Positions 15,001 through 30,000 of a DNA stretch of 48,165 nt are shown one piece after another. Position numbers and translations under genes: made by a program. The notes beneath the pieces were generated by a model, which made no database searches, was not told the DNA's origin, and was given only the letters and a program-made list of their open reading frames with translations. The stretch is from Phallusia fumigata (Eukaryota; Chordata; Ascidiacea; Phlebobranchia; Ascidiidae): assembly GCA_008931825.1 (NCBI GenBank), contig QXVZ01008398.1, forward strand, positions 1 through 48,165, given 5' to 3'. How positions within the stretch are numbered: position 1 is the stretch's first letter; each line of letters starts with the position of its first letter.

Positions 15001-18000
15001 GCTTGTTTTATTCGCGTATAGCGATAACTTACGAGGGCTGATCCTAAGCAACATCAACTTTGGAGCGATGCAAAATGTACGTGTGTGTATAGATTATTTT
15101 AGCACGACATTAAATTTTGTGAGTGATCATGATTTCCAGATGCAAAAAAAGTTTGTTAGAACAGTTTACTTGTAACTAATATACATCGGCAAAATTGGCT
15201 GAGAACAGGTATATTTATCTGACAGCAAACGAAAACGTACGAACCGTCGTCACAGTGAGTTCCAGCAAAAGTAGGAGCACAAAAACAACGGTATCCATTC
15301 ACCAAATCCACACAGGAGCCATTGTTGTTACAAGTTTGTCCGACGCAGTCGTCGATGTTGATCTGACACAACTCTCCCGTGAAACCAATCGGACACTCAC
15401 ACCTTGACGAAAGTTAAACAGTGTTCTACAAAATCGGAAGGTGTCGCTAACCCGCAGCAAAATGCTGCTAAATTATGTGCATGAATAAAAGTTGGGCAAA
15501 AGTACATGCGTAAATAGAATACATCACGACGTAAGGTACTAAAATCGTTGGGTTTAAGCCAAAACTTTTTTGGTTGAATGTAAAATAAATCCAAACTGAC
15601 GGTACTAATTAACAAACTTTCCCCTTAATTCAGTATTTACTAAATTCGTTTTATGTTTTAAATTATTGACATGATATGTTTCTTGTTTTTTAAACAACAT
15701 AAACTTACGTGAAACCGTTTACTCGGTCAGTGCAAGTACCGCCGTTGATGCAGGGATCCGAAGCACATTCGTCAACATCAATGCCACAAACGATTCCCGT
15801 GTACCCCGGCTCACATTCACAAGTAAACGTGTCCACCCCGTCCACGCATCGTATCGCGTTCTCACACGGCATTGGGGTACAGTCGTCAATGTTGGTTTCG
15901 CAGTGAACTCCTAAAATTGAAAACTATCGTAGAGTTTTGTTTTCATGGGTTGAAAAACGGTTGATAGTTGTTTCGATTCAAATTACAAACGCATTGTCAG
16001 TGGCCTCTGGGCGTCCTACGACTAAAACGATATTTCCTGCTGTTAAGACAAATAAAATACCCAAAATAAATATCTCTATTCTCTTATAACTCGAATTTTA
16101 CCTTTGCAGTTCGTCATTGCGGTACAAGATATTTGAACAATTGCTTTCAGTTACACCAGACAACACTTAGTACCACGAATATCGAGATTTGTTTGAAAAC
16201 TATAAACAGAATATTTACAGGACTTGTTTCGATCTTTAAATGAAGGCCTTTTATTTTCTGATGTCTAATACTGTCTTGTGATGCCGATTTTTTTAGAATA
16301 GCCATAGGGTTTTATATTCCAACAAACAGCACAATGTTACCAAGGCTTCATTTCGCAAACCTAACGTACTGTTTGGTCATTGCATCTTTAATAAGTCGGA
16401 ATGTGGTAAAGTAAAGCGTTACAAAGGCCAAAGTGTAGAAGAAATTATAGCATAAGCTGTAACAAGAACTGAATAATCACCTGTATATCCAGAGACACAC
16501 AGGCATGAATACGCGGCGAGTTCATCCACACAAGTTGCTCCGTTATAACATGGTTCCGGTTCGCATTCATTCGTTTCAGTTTCGCAATTGTCGCCCTCAT
16601 ATCCGTCAGCACAAGTACAACTGTAGAACACGAGCAGTAGATCAGATGCTTACCATTTTACGTGGAAAATGAACATGCTTTTTGAATTTGCTAAACGAAT
16701 TATACGACCTATGTAGCATGAAGTTTCTCCTCCACAAAAGACAAAACAAACATTTGTGATAGAAATAAAGATACATGTTTAACTAAATAACAGCAACCTA
16801 ATATATAGGGAAACAAATGTTGTTTACAAATTGATTTAATGAACGGACATTGAGAGTCTTTGAGCAAAACAATCAAAATCTGGAAATCAAATTGGAGAAT
16901 AAGGTTGCCAACTGAATCACGTTCTATATTTGCAAAATTACTCCAGACTGTGTCATATTCTACAATTACCTGTAGCCATTAACCATGTCACTGCAAGTGC
17001 CTCCATTCTGACAAGGACCACTCGCACATTCGTCCACGTTGATCTCGCAATTTACTCCTGTAAAATATTTTAATGAAATATAGTATCTATGAAATATGTA
17101 ACACATGTCTGTTACCGTCGAAACCCGGCAGACACAGGCAAATGTAGCCAGCTGAGCTTGGTTCGCAGGTGGCTGCGTTCTCACACGGATCTAAACAAGA
17201 ATCAGACGTAAATGAAACTATTCCGGACGGGGTTCGGAAAAATTAATGAGAAATTTTGCAAAACTTATTTAATAGTAAGTTGAGATGACCCCAAACCAAG
17301 GCTTACCCATGAAGCAACTGCTGAAGGGTCGGAGTCGTTCAAGTGCGAGCACATCGTCTAATATAGCACCAGAACCTGTGATCAACAAAACGTATGTATT
17401 TGCTGCTTTGAGAATGGAAAATTTTACCACACTGGGAAAGCATGTGTGTCAGATGTAGGAAATTCGAAATTGGTTCATCGACACATGAAACCAAACGACT
17501 ACAAAATTCGTTCGAACTTTCAAAATTCAACGGGTGCGGACTCTTGAACTTCATGCGACATCGCGCAATCATCTGTAACGCAAATGTCAACATCGCGTCG
17601 GCCCTCTCCGATTGACGCCAAATCACAAGTTGCATCGCAAAAAGGAAATCGACCACATTTCTTCGTCACGTCACCACGCCAAGCACAACAAAGCTATACC
17701 GGCCTTTCTTGTATTGCTCCATGCGCGGGGTTATTAACATTACAAACGGGCGGGCATGCAATTGTCCCGTCGCTTTCCCACGTTGCGCAATGCGGCGCGG
17801 TTTTGTTTCTCACAGGCGAGCGCAGGAGCGGCTCCAAGCGGAAGCAATCACCGCCCTCGACAGACTAAGTCCTGGCGCTCGGGCGGAAACGACATTACAC
17901 TGAAAAAGGCCTGGGCGGCAAGAAACGTCAGTCTTGCTCTTGGCTCGATATTTGAGATTATGACAGATTACTGGCGGTCAAGTTCCTTCGGTAGCAGTGC

Positions 18001-21000
18001 GGACGTGATAACTTGTGAGATGTAAATGGTTGCAACTGTGTGTTTTCAATCAGTACATTGACACTGAAACAGCATTGGAACTATTCTTAACATCAACATG
18101 GTAAAGATAGCGTTGTTAGCCCTTTTGCAGTTTGTACTGGCAGCGAAGTCTTGCCCTACATCGTGTATCTGTCGCAGCACCACAGTGCATTGTAAATCAT
18201 TAGATCAATTCCCAGTACCAGTCCCGGAAGAAACGCTTCTTCTACTTCTCAATGGGAATAACATACAAAAGGTAAGCTGTAGAGATATGTGACTACTCAG
18301 TCCAAAAACCTTTTAAATTTATACTTGGACAGTCTGACATCCTAGTTTGGTCAAAATGGGTATATGTAACTGCTTTGATTGAACTAACGTGTTCATTGTG
18401 GGCGAACTACAAATAGGTTTCCACAGTACCTAATAAAAAGGTTTTACGGATCAAATTAAAATGCCAAAATTATACAGCAGTTGCAGATTTAAGTAACTGA
18501 GGGAAATCGACCAATAAATCCAACTGGATGTCCAAATAAATGACATTTCTCTCCTTGATTTCTTAACTTCTAGAATTCAAAACTCTATATGATGCTTTTT
18601 ATGGATATATACTTCTGCAAATCGAAAAAGCGACAATGACACAGAAGATTGTTTTGTGGTCAGATTCCAGGCGGAGCTTTGACAAACAACAACCATCTGA
18701 ATGCGATTCATCTTCAGGATAACAAGATCGACTCTCTTTCATTGGACACGTTTCGCTTTGTTCAAAGACTTCAGTACCTTGATCTCGGGGGCAACAAGCT
18801 GACGATTGTTTCAGACCGAGTGTTTGCTTCTCTTAACCAACTTACTTTCCTCAACTTGACTCACAATTTGATCAAGAGTGAGTTAAAAATTTTGCGGGTT
18901 TATGGTAAACCACTTCCACAGGCTTACTCCTTGGAACTCAATACAAGTGAATTTTTAGAAGTTGACTTTAATTAGAAGTTTATGGATACTCAGAACAACA
19001 AAAAGTTCAAGAAACGTTTAGGGAGGTGTAGCTGTAAAATGTTAAATGATTTTGAAGTAGTTACAATCATCACAATGGTTTACCAACCAAACAAAAAAGT
19101 ACAGCAACTGTTTAAAGAAATAAATCTTTTGTTTCGTGTTTTGCTCTATTTATTTGGCTATTTATTTCGGTTGCTAAACATCTACAAACATAAAGGATAT
19201 GAGATAAAAAGGTAATCGTAATGTTTGTAAATGAACAAGTTCGTACCTAATTACTGCATTTATATTTGCAGCAATATCACCAGAAGCATTCACGGGTTTG
19301 ACATCCCTGAGCGAACTTTATCTGTCCCACAACCAAATATACAACTTGCATGTGACCACATTTTCGTCACTACAAAACCTCAGCAACCTCAAGTTAAGGG
19401 AGAACAACTTACGATTCATTCCTGGCGGAATATTCCGACAACTCAACAAGCTAACGCATCTCGATCTGAGTAACAACAGGTAGGAAGATATGTTTTTTGC
19501 GTTTTAATTTTATGTGGTAAAATGACACTGTTGGTAATTCTGGATCAAAAAGCTTTTTAAGGGAGAAAATAGGGCAAGCATTGGGTTCCAAAAAATCGTA
19601 AGGTTTAAATGTTGCACCTTAAAAACATTTTAGCTTACGCCAATGAAACTATGAAATCTACGTGTTTTCAAAAAGAGATAAACGAAAAAACTGCTTTAAC
19701 TTTTTAATTTCTGCGAGTTCGATTTAAAATTTCATGACAAACTAACACTTACAATTTAAAATGGCAAAGAAATTGTATTAAAAAAAAGGTTTAACGGTCA
19801 CTTGATACGTGTTGGTGGTAAGTCATGTAAGCATCCAAAGTCAATTGAAAAATTATCAGATTACACCAATGAAGAAACCTTAAAATAACAGTTCTTGCAA
19901 TTGGTGAGCAAAAATCACGTTTGACCGATTTCAAGGGATTACGCATTCTCGACAATTTCCGATCGTATCGCTTCCCGCATTTGTATCCCAAGTAAGCTTG
20001 TAATTTTCCAGGCTTCGACGAATTACTTCCGCAACCACTGGAGGCTTGGGCAAGTTACGTCGGCTGGAACTGCAAGGAAACCACATCGACGTACTCGATC
20101 CCCATATTCTCCCTCCCGACTCGAAATGTTCCCAAGTACGCATGGCCGCAAATTGTAACTTTGTTTCAGGCGTTCTGCTGCTTATTCGAAATACGTGACC
20201 GTCGAAATAAACACGGGACAAAAAACTTCTTTATGAGAAAATACTTTTCCAAGCAACGTTTCGTAGTTAAACTTCTGTTATTAGGTCGCTGTATCTTTTA
20301 ATACATACCCTTTTTAATACCAAACCAGCTGGTTCTTTGTCATGGCATCTAACGCGTAAATAAAAGCGAAAACCCAGAATAGCTACGGATTACTATTAAA
20401 TATTAGCAAAACTATTTTACAACATCTGATGCCCACATTTTACTTTTTCAAGGAAATTTTTAGGATCGATGTTGAGCTGGTTAAATGGCGAAGCTCAAAG
20501 GGTTTAAACACAAATTTTGCCAATAAAACAAAATCTTTGTTTAGTTTGCACGCTTTTACAAATTTATGTTGAATTTTTGGCTCAGCTGGACGACGATGCA
20601 AACGAAAGAGCGTCAAGACGCGGATGTCTGATGTCGATGCACGAACTGCGATCCGTGAATCTTTCTAACAACGACCTTTCCCGCTTGACTTACAGTAGTT
20701 TCGGAACACTGACCAAACTCGAATCAATGTCATTGTCCGACAACCGTTGGAGGTCTACCATTTTTGTTTCAATTACGATAAAAGTATAACAGCGTATACG
20801 AAAGGAGGTACAAAAACGCCGTAACCGCACCACCCCTCAATCTGTTAATAGTTTGTTTTGCACCATTGAACGACTTAAATTCTGTGGATAGGTGGCTATT
20901 GATTTCTGAAAACTAAAATAATGTATTGAGAGAGGATATCGTTCCTTACAAGGTTGAAATTACAGGGCCTGTCAATTTACGATGTAGAAATTATTCACTG

Positions 21001-24000
21001 GCTAGGATCCGCAAATCCTTAAATATGTGAATTTCACAGCATTTTAGATTGGCAAACCAACATACATATATTATCCACTAATGTAAAACTTTAACATGTT
21101 AAATATTTAGATGCGATTGTTATCTCAAATGGGCATTGGATCGCTTGCGTCATGACCATGGCAACGATGCTGTGGCACACGACCAGGTCCGGTGTTGGTA
21201 TCCACTTCGATTTCGTCGTGCGTCAATCGAGCATCTGGAAATCGCCGATTTAGCGCCGTTCACCAATTTCTCGTATTACCCCGACTTACAACACGGCCAT
21301 GGCAAAAAGTGGAGACAAAGAATCAAAGCAATAACGGTAAGAGTTCTCATTTCCGATTTAAAAAAAGGCAAAGAGGCTGAAGGAACTGTGTTAAAAACAT
21401 GCAATATGCTGGTTTGTTATCTTAACAAATTCGGGTGAACAAAAATTACTTTTTTCACGTAAGGGTCAAAAGCTTTGTTAAAATATCTGTGTTGATTCAA
21501 CAGACAAACAGTGTACATCAAACGCTCCCAACAGCAACAGGAGAGAATTCGAGTCATATGTCCACGTTGCCAGCACAAGCCCATCAATTTGACCTCCAAA
21601 CGACCTCAGCATCAAGGGTGGGCTTATCCAGCGAGGCCCGATTGCCTTCCAAGCCGGCATTGCGGAGCCACAGCACCTTTCCATTTCCTGACTGGGATAC
21701 GACGACGCGCCCATACGTCACCACCCACGTGAACGAATGGTCCAATCAGGGTGACGAGCCAAAAGTGGCGTCGAGCGGATCAAGGGAAGGGACCGAGGGC
21801 TCTAGGTGAGTTTTTCTTCCGGCTGTCGACCTTGAGATTCGCCTCTCGCCAAGCCTAATTAACGTCCGACTATCGCCGAATACGGCTGGCATCGCTCAGG
21901 CATTTGCACGCAAAAACTTGCAATATCGCGCTGCAAAGGTAATTGCTCCCAGCTAATCTATATTTAACCTCTTGTTGTTCAGACAAGCGGACAAAAACAG
22001 CACAGATCGCTCCCGACCTGGTACGTACAGCCTCCCGACTTGAGGTTCCGCATGTTCAGTCGTCAGGTAACTCCCTGTTTTTGGCAGCAGGTTTTCCAGG
22101 CCGAGACAATGGCGGATCACTTGAGCCTCCGATACCGCAAGGCGAGGCGATCTCTTGGCTGCTGGTTGGAGCCATAATCGCCAGTGTGATCGCAATTGTT
22201 GTTTGTGGAGCCGTGGTGTTGAATCGTCAGTTCAACTCAGATAGCAGTCGATGCGGGTAAGTTTCGTCGCTTGTTATGGACACAAGATATAATGGACACG
22301 TATCTCGTAAAAACCAACATTGTTGATCTTGATGTAGTAGCGTTACATTAGTGATTGGCAACTGTTGTTCACACAGATGCTGTGGAGACAACGATGAGAC
22401 GCGCCAGTGTACGTCCGAATCCATAAGGTATACCCATAACATATTCAGTATTAAGCATCATAGGAAGTAATCTGTCCGCTACACTTGTATTCTTTACCTT
22501 TGCGCAGTTTTTTCCGACATTTTTCGATGCTGTAGTGTCACTTCGTTTTTTGATATTAAACGATAATTCACACATGCTTGCAGATCCTTTAGCAATTATC
22601 CTCTTCTATATGACAATCCTCTTGCTCGTCGCCCTTTGCCACGGCAGCCTCTTCCCACAAGCAGAGAGCTCCATCCAGGCGTTTCGTCGACAGCAAACAA
22701 AGGTGTGGACATTAGATGGACATGTGGCGGCTCCTTCGGCATCGGCGAGGGAACGCCTTCCGTGCCCCCGCGACAGCGCTCAATAATTCCTGGTCGCTTT
22801 ATATCGCGACTTAGCTCGAGTTGTCCACCGCCAGTCGTGCCACCCCGCGATCCAATCGAAAGATCCTGGGACGATGGAACATCCGAAAGTGTGTGCAGCG
22901 ACCCGCCGCGTCAAGGTAGTTCGATGCTGGATCTTGTCTCTACCGATCGTCAAAGACCGGTTCTATACGTGCGGGGTGCATCAAGTTACCTGGACATTCG
23001 CACTGATGCATCACGACATAATTACTCGCCGCGGAAAAACAACCGACGTTCGTTGCAAATCGACGAGCGCAGGGCAATAGCTGTTCAAGATGACGTCACT
23101 CCCGTGTATTACCGCCACCGGCGACAAAGGAACGAAGGCAGCGTTTCTGCCCCAGTCAGTCGCCACTCGTCCAATCGACACGGCAGGTCGTCGCGCCGTT
23201 CCAAACGCGATCGGGATGTTAGTCAAGCTCTTGGAATCCTTCGTGAGATAGAGACGTCACGGTCGTACGGCGAGCAGCGCAACAAACATCAGAAGCACTC
23301 TAATAAAGCCGAAAAGTCACGCACCGCCCCGGAGACCACCACCTCTCAAATGTTTGAAGGCAAAAATGTTGAAGTCACCTGCGTTTTGGGATCAGTGGCG
23401 CCGCGCAGGGTGCGCAGAGGCGCTTCGGCGCGACGAACCGGGGAACGACCTGTCGAACATTTCTACAATTCCAGGAAAGCGCGGTTGACGGTGAACGACG
23501 CAGCGTGCAGAGAAGTTGTACATAGCGGGGTTCGGGTCGGTCGCTCGGTGAGCATGAAACAGAGACAACATTCACCAAACTTGGATGACATCGATTTCGA
23601 GTTTCCGCCGCCGCCTCCGTGTGCCCACACATGTAGCGAGGAAAGCCAAGTCGACACACTGTCCTTATCAGAGGCATCATACGATCTCGATCTGCCCCCA
23701 CCGCCGGTCGAAGCAGCGTTTGAAACTCCAACCTCCAACAGCGATCTACGTGACGACGCATGTCAATCATCCGACGACTACTCGGTGCTTGCGCTCTGTG
23801 CGACCGGCGACAACCTCAGGAACGACGATAGGGAGCACAAGTCGCGTGCCGAAAGTCAGTTTAAATCAGCGCTGCATCGGCGATTGGATTCGGTTGACTC
23901 GATGCACGCGTCACGTGACACTAACTGCGAATCGTTGTCAAACTCGGACGAGTCGAGCCTCGATACAGGCTTCCAGAAAGATCCAACACCGCCACGTTAC

Positions 24001-27000
24001 GACTACAGTGAGGTGCGCTACAGACAACCTGTCGATAGATTAAGAGCCGAGACCAGGGACGATTATAGACGTTCTATGCCGGTTTTTAATGCGTCTGTAA
24101 TGCACGCAATGTCTGGAGTCAGTGCAAGTCGCATTGGAGATTCTGCTCTGAACGGAATTGGCTCAGACGGTTACATATACAAGTCTGTAAGTCGCTCCAA
24201 TGACCGTGACGCAATAGAGAAGCATTTCCCAATGAACAGAATATCGCGTCTTGATTTGTCGCTGTCCGATTCAGAGTGGGAGAACTCGGTCTCACGAGAT
24301 AGAAACAGTAAAAGCGCGCAGCGGTCGAGTCGACGTTCGTCTACTGGATCTACTGAAACTATTACGGCAACCAAGGACGAAAAGTGGAATAAACAAGAGT
24401 CTAAACAAGAGAAAAAAGAACATGAGAAGTCGTGGTCATTCTCCGAGTCCAGTCAGGGATCAGAGAGCGTGTCATCCATTGAATACGGGAGCCTGAGCTC
24501 ACCTGGAGTCGAGAGCACATACCAGGCCTTACGTCACATGTACTCCTGCCGGGCACCCGATGAAAAAAAAGTTGGACATTCGGGAGTTGTCCCGTCGATT
24601 CTGGTTCACCCGACGGAATCAAGCGACGATGTGCGGCGCCTGGTGTTTAATGCATCAGACCTAAGACGACTTTACGTGGATGTTGCTGAGTCTTCAACCG
24701 ACGACGTTTCGACTGACATTGAGATGTTTGACTTGGGAACCATGTAATGCTTTTTAAATGTATCGAGACAGCATTATTGCATCAATACAAGTTCCCTTGT
24801 ATACAACATTTGTTTGGTAGTTCTTGGTAAAACGTTTGCAGAAGTTAAAATATGTTGCCAAAGTTTTGACGATTGCTTGAGCAGCGTTTTTTAACTTGGT
24901 AACTGTTCAATTTCGCAACGATTCATTCACGAATTTGTTTCCGTAATTTGTGCAAACGCCTCGAAAAAGTAATTCGCCGCATACGTAAATTACAAGCACC
25001 AGACGTTTTTTTTCGTGCGCAGAAAGGCTAAGGTAGGAGAGTCATTGTACTAAAATCTGATAAATGTGTAAATCAAAAAGAGATTTTGACAGCTTTAAAT
25101 TCGCTACACAACATTATGCTACAGAAAACCCTAGGTCACTAAAAAAAATAAAAACAAAAAAGGCTCTTTGCCAATCAGCTACCATCGCAAATGCTTTTGA
25201 GCGCTTACCAATACATTCGCTGCCATCTGTAGATCCTTTATCTGCTGTCGATGTAGTTTCTGGACATTCGTAGCAGAAGGTCTGTCCAATCAAATACTGG
25301 TAGGTATTAATCGGACATGGATAACACGGCGCAATGCCCGTCCATGATGCTTGACCGGCGGGGCATAAAACTGTAAAAAACCATTTGCTTTTAAAATACT
25401 TAAACAATAAGTAATAAATTTTAAGCTGGCTGCAGGTTGTCGTAACAAAACGCCAAAAAGTATCTGTTTGTTTCTGCCCACCATTTGTATGACTGTCACT
25501 GCTATGTTTCGCAAACATGGAGAGAACTTTTTATGCATGTCGACAAAACAGACCAAATATTTTAATTAGATCCTATATTTTGAACATTTATAGGGATGTT
25601 CGAAGTAGAATAACTGGCTGCTATAGAACAGTTGTTTCGAATCCAGAATATCGAGTCCAAGTCTTATATTAATTTTGGCAGAAAGACTGTTTATTTTACT
25701 TTGAAAAGTACCCCATGCCTTCTATTACGTCTAATGCAGCCATGGGCGCTGGCACGTAAGGGCATGTTGCAAATGCGCACCCTCGTTTACACGCCATTTT
25801 CGAAATAATATCGGTTCCAGTTACCCGACAATGTAAACGGCAAATCTGGATTCGAATCTGATTTCAATCCTTAGGATTCAAAATTCTACTTCGAACATCT
25901 CTTAATATTTATTGCCAATATTTTATTGATTTCATCTCTGCAGTATTTTTTCTCATGTTTTGTTACCGAATATGAACAACAACTCACTTCCGCACTGCTT
26001 GTATGACGATGCGCCAACGGCGGTAGTTCCCATTTCTGGTGGACAGGTCACACATTCTGTCGATCCATATTCATCACTGTACATGTTACGGGCACAAGCA
26101 ATACAAGTTTCGAGCCCGTCCGATGAATATGTACCGGGGGTGCAGAGTGCTAAAAAAGTAATGTTTTAAGTATTTATTCGGTTGTTTTTTGTTCGTGACG
26201 GGTGTACTTTCAATGCCTGCCTTGGTTTGCGCTGATTTTGTAATTGTAGTTTTGTTCTGTTTTTTTTTAATTAATTTTGTTAATTGATGGCTTTTGTTTG
26301 GTCCAAACCCATCAACAAGGCTGGTTTAACCATTTCGCAATCTAAGCACGTGCTTATGCAATGGAAGGAGGTGCCACATAAATGTATAAAAGTCTTAAGG
26401 ATCAGAAATGAATTTCCAAACCCCGAAAAAATCTCTATTCAGTCTACCGGGATTTAAAAGTGACTGTCAAAAAGCAAAGAAAATGTTTGCATCTACGCGC
26501 ACACCGACCTGTCATTCACTCCATTTGCACGAGTTTACGCATTTTCGAATTTACGTTGGCTTGTCATACACGTCAGGCAAAACGGAGTCTCCCATATATT
26601 TTTGCCCTAGGGCCTCTGTTATGGGGACAAGTAGTTGTTTTGTATTTTAAGTGCTTTTAAAGATCTAAATCGGGTTTATTTATTGAGTTCCGTGGGATAT
26701 GAGCTGTGTCGCTCAAATTCTTGCTCTGGACACAAGAAACCGATGAAGATCGGATTCAACGACTTTGCGACAACAAAGCAGTTGAATCCGATGGTAACTA
26801 TTTTGTCATACTGCGGATTTTTAGCTGACGTACAAAACTCAATTGCTATGTCCTATAACGCATATTTGTGTCAAATCGAGGAACTGTTAATCCCAAACTA
26901 GCAAAATGTATACCCGCATATCGCTTTGTCCTTTGTTCCAAGCGCTCGTTTTTTAGCCTATAGTACAACTTTGAATGTCTAAGAGCAACATTCTCCGGCC

Positions 27001-30000
27001 TTATACCATACATGCCTGGAGACCTTAGACTTGTTACCTTTGCATTCTTCCAGCGTTCTTGCGTGAATTTTCGCTGTTGAAGTATCGACTGGACAAGCCT
27101 TACACGCTAGTTGAGCCTCTTCGTCTTGGTAAAATCCTTTTCGACAACTTACACATTCCATCGTTGACACATCATAAAAGGCACCGATCGGGCAATTTAC
27201 TAAAAGCGGAATTGACAAAGATTACAACATCAAAATAGGAATAATTGTGATAGCGAAAACAAAAAATACAAAAAACGTTTTTGTAGTAAACAAATTATAG
27301 ATTATTAAGTCCACACAGAAACTGCTCAACGTTTGGTAAACATGCCCGACAAAAGTAATGGGAAAAGAAAAGTAACGTGGACTTACCACATGTTGCCGAT
27401 TCGCGCAGTACCGCCCCCAGCGGACATTGCAGTTCAGGGCTGAGTGAGTGCGCGTACGTGTTTTGCTCGAACACAATGTCGATTGGCTCAGACGTGTTTA
27501 TATGATTGATGGTATCGCTTCACAAAACAGCAAAAGAGAAGTTTTTTCACAGATCTGTGGTGGTAAAAGTCACTTAAATCTTACACAGGGAGGGAAAAGC
27601 TTGACGAAGCATCCATCAGACCAAAAAACTCGCTCATTTGTCCGTGCTGCTGGCGACTCTCTTCAACGTTGTCGTCGTTTACCAAGTCGATTTCACCTGA
27701 AGTTTTGGACAGGGGATTTAGTGTCAGGAATTAAAAGAATGCTACCTGCTCATATTTTTAATCGCGCACAGTCATAACTGGCTGGTATGTTTAGTTCAAA
27801 CAAAGCTTGAACGTCCAAACACCTCAATGTTTAGCAGTTTTTTTTTCGTGCTTCTTGGGTAAGCGCAGGCGTTAATCGCTTCAAGCGTTAATCGTGCTTC
27901 TTGGGTAAGCGTAGATCATCAAAAACAACGACACTTTGGCAAAGTGCTCGAATACTAACCAGGCTCGGCCTATCCCTAGAACCCACCATGTACAACAACT
28001 GTTATCTCGAGAAAGTGGGCCAGGTTACGCAGCTCAGGATTCATGCTTAGAACCACGTCATCAGCCAAATCCAGGTAGGCTTGGACATCCCGCGGAACTT
28101 CTGGTGGTGTTGGTTCCGCCGCCGACGGATCGGAACCGGGTTGCGGATCCCCGTAGCCGTATGGGTAGAAAGCGTCGGGTGGAATCGGTTCGACATCGCT
28201 ACCTGCTTGTCTGTGAGATTATGAGTAAAACAGAATCAGGACCAAATACGCTCTTCACAGTATTGTTCGTGGGACTAAATTAAACCTTTTGGGGAGAGAC
28301 TAAATACGTCTTCGGCCTTTGCATAGCCCTTTTTGCATAATGCTAAATTATTACAAACGCCGCAAGGATTAATAGTTTCCTAAATGAACTGACTACATAA
28401 TTTCTAACACAAGTTAATGTTAAAGTCTGCTGTTGCGTGCCCATTAATTCATGTTTTAGGCCTGCTTTTACTAGGGTTTTAGCTAATTATTACCGTGACG
28501 TGACGCGTCAAAAACTCCCGCCAAAAATGATTCAATGAAATGGGTAGAAACCAATACTATACCTTATGAATCAGATTAATTCAGTTAATTCATTAACGTT
28601 CAATAATGTATATCACACCCGCACACCAGATTATAATCTCAATATTAGCAACTATTCACGCTGTCCTGAGTCAAGTACCTGCGCTGCCTTTTCACTTTTT
28701 GCTTTGGTTGTATCTTGATATGTCGCCTTCTTCTGTAGGAGGCTGTACCGAAAAATAAACAGGTGGCATATATTTTGCTTTATGTGTGTTATTATTTCAA
28801 CGACAAAAAATCTTTACAAACTGCTGCTCGCAAATGTAAAGTTATCTCAGAAATTAATAAGGACCATTTCACTTCGAAATACTGCGTGGACCAGCTTCGA
28901 ACATTTACAGAATAATCGCAGTTTAACAGTCAGTCAGTGCTTATATTGTTGGTTACTTTTACCAACCAGATACTACACCAAGCAATAAAACCATTCTTTC
29001 GACATGAGAAAAAATGTTTAAGAAAGTGATTTTCTACGACCGATAACTATATAGAGCTTCTCTTACTGAAGTTAGACATTTTAGGCATCTTTTATGTTTT
29101 AATAGAGTGAAAAATGTCTTCGAATTAAACTTGTTTGAAGTACCTAGCACTTTTTTTAAAGTTTAATTTCAATGCAGGAAGGTCAAGATTCCAATTGAAG
29201 CACATAGTAAAAGCATCTTACCGGGTTCGAGTTCGTCAGAGTAACCAGGATAGCCATCATTGTAATTATAGTAATAATCATCAACAGGTGGTGTTACTGG
29301 TGCGACCACTTCTTCGTTTACGCACACAACAGAAACTGATACCAGGTGACACCGCATGGGAACAGTTGCTGCCACACACCACTTCGGAACCTATAAAGAC
29401 AAGTGACAATAACGGTTGTACAAAAAAAACTATGTGAAAAATGTGTTGTTTTAATTTTTGTGCATTTTTTACCCAAAATAATTTCGAAAATTCAGGATTC
29501 TTACTTAAAACTTTATATTTTCAGAGTCGGGTTGCTCCACTTAAGATCATTGCGAATTTTAAGCGACCCAAGCCCAATAAATTAAAACATATGCTATGAT
29601 TTTGTTGTTTACTGAGCGTGCCTAACACGGTTTGTTCTAAGAACTCGGGCAAACGTCGCGTATTGGGCTATACAATTGTACTCGAAAGACTAACGCTTGA
29701 GTATATTTCTATTTTCCCACCTAACGACTTCCTGTGTACTTTTGAGTGTTTAGTTTTGGTAAATAAAGGCCACAAAGGCAACACCTGCCTAGATCTTTTG
29801 TAAATGCTTTGTCGGAAATTCGTCCCAAAAAGGGCAAAATATCCTTGGACAAAACATGTTGGGTATATAATTTGACGTCGTCAAATGAAAGTGATGAAAG
29901 TCGAATCTCGAACCACAGGCATTAGTTGTTTTTAATAAGTGGTTTCTAACAGAAAACTTTAAAAGGCAAGACCTTCATGGTCTTAGTGTTTTTATGTTAC

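Noticed and set aside
22636..24747. Treating the 703-codon frame as a single-exon gene
   Set aside because: The frame is open upstream to an acceptor at 22583 and joins in phase to exons encoding the membrane helix and LRRs; the internal Met is not the start.
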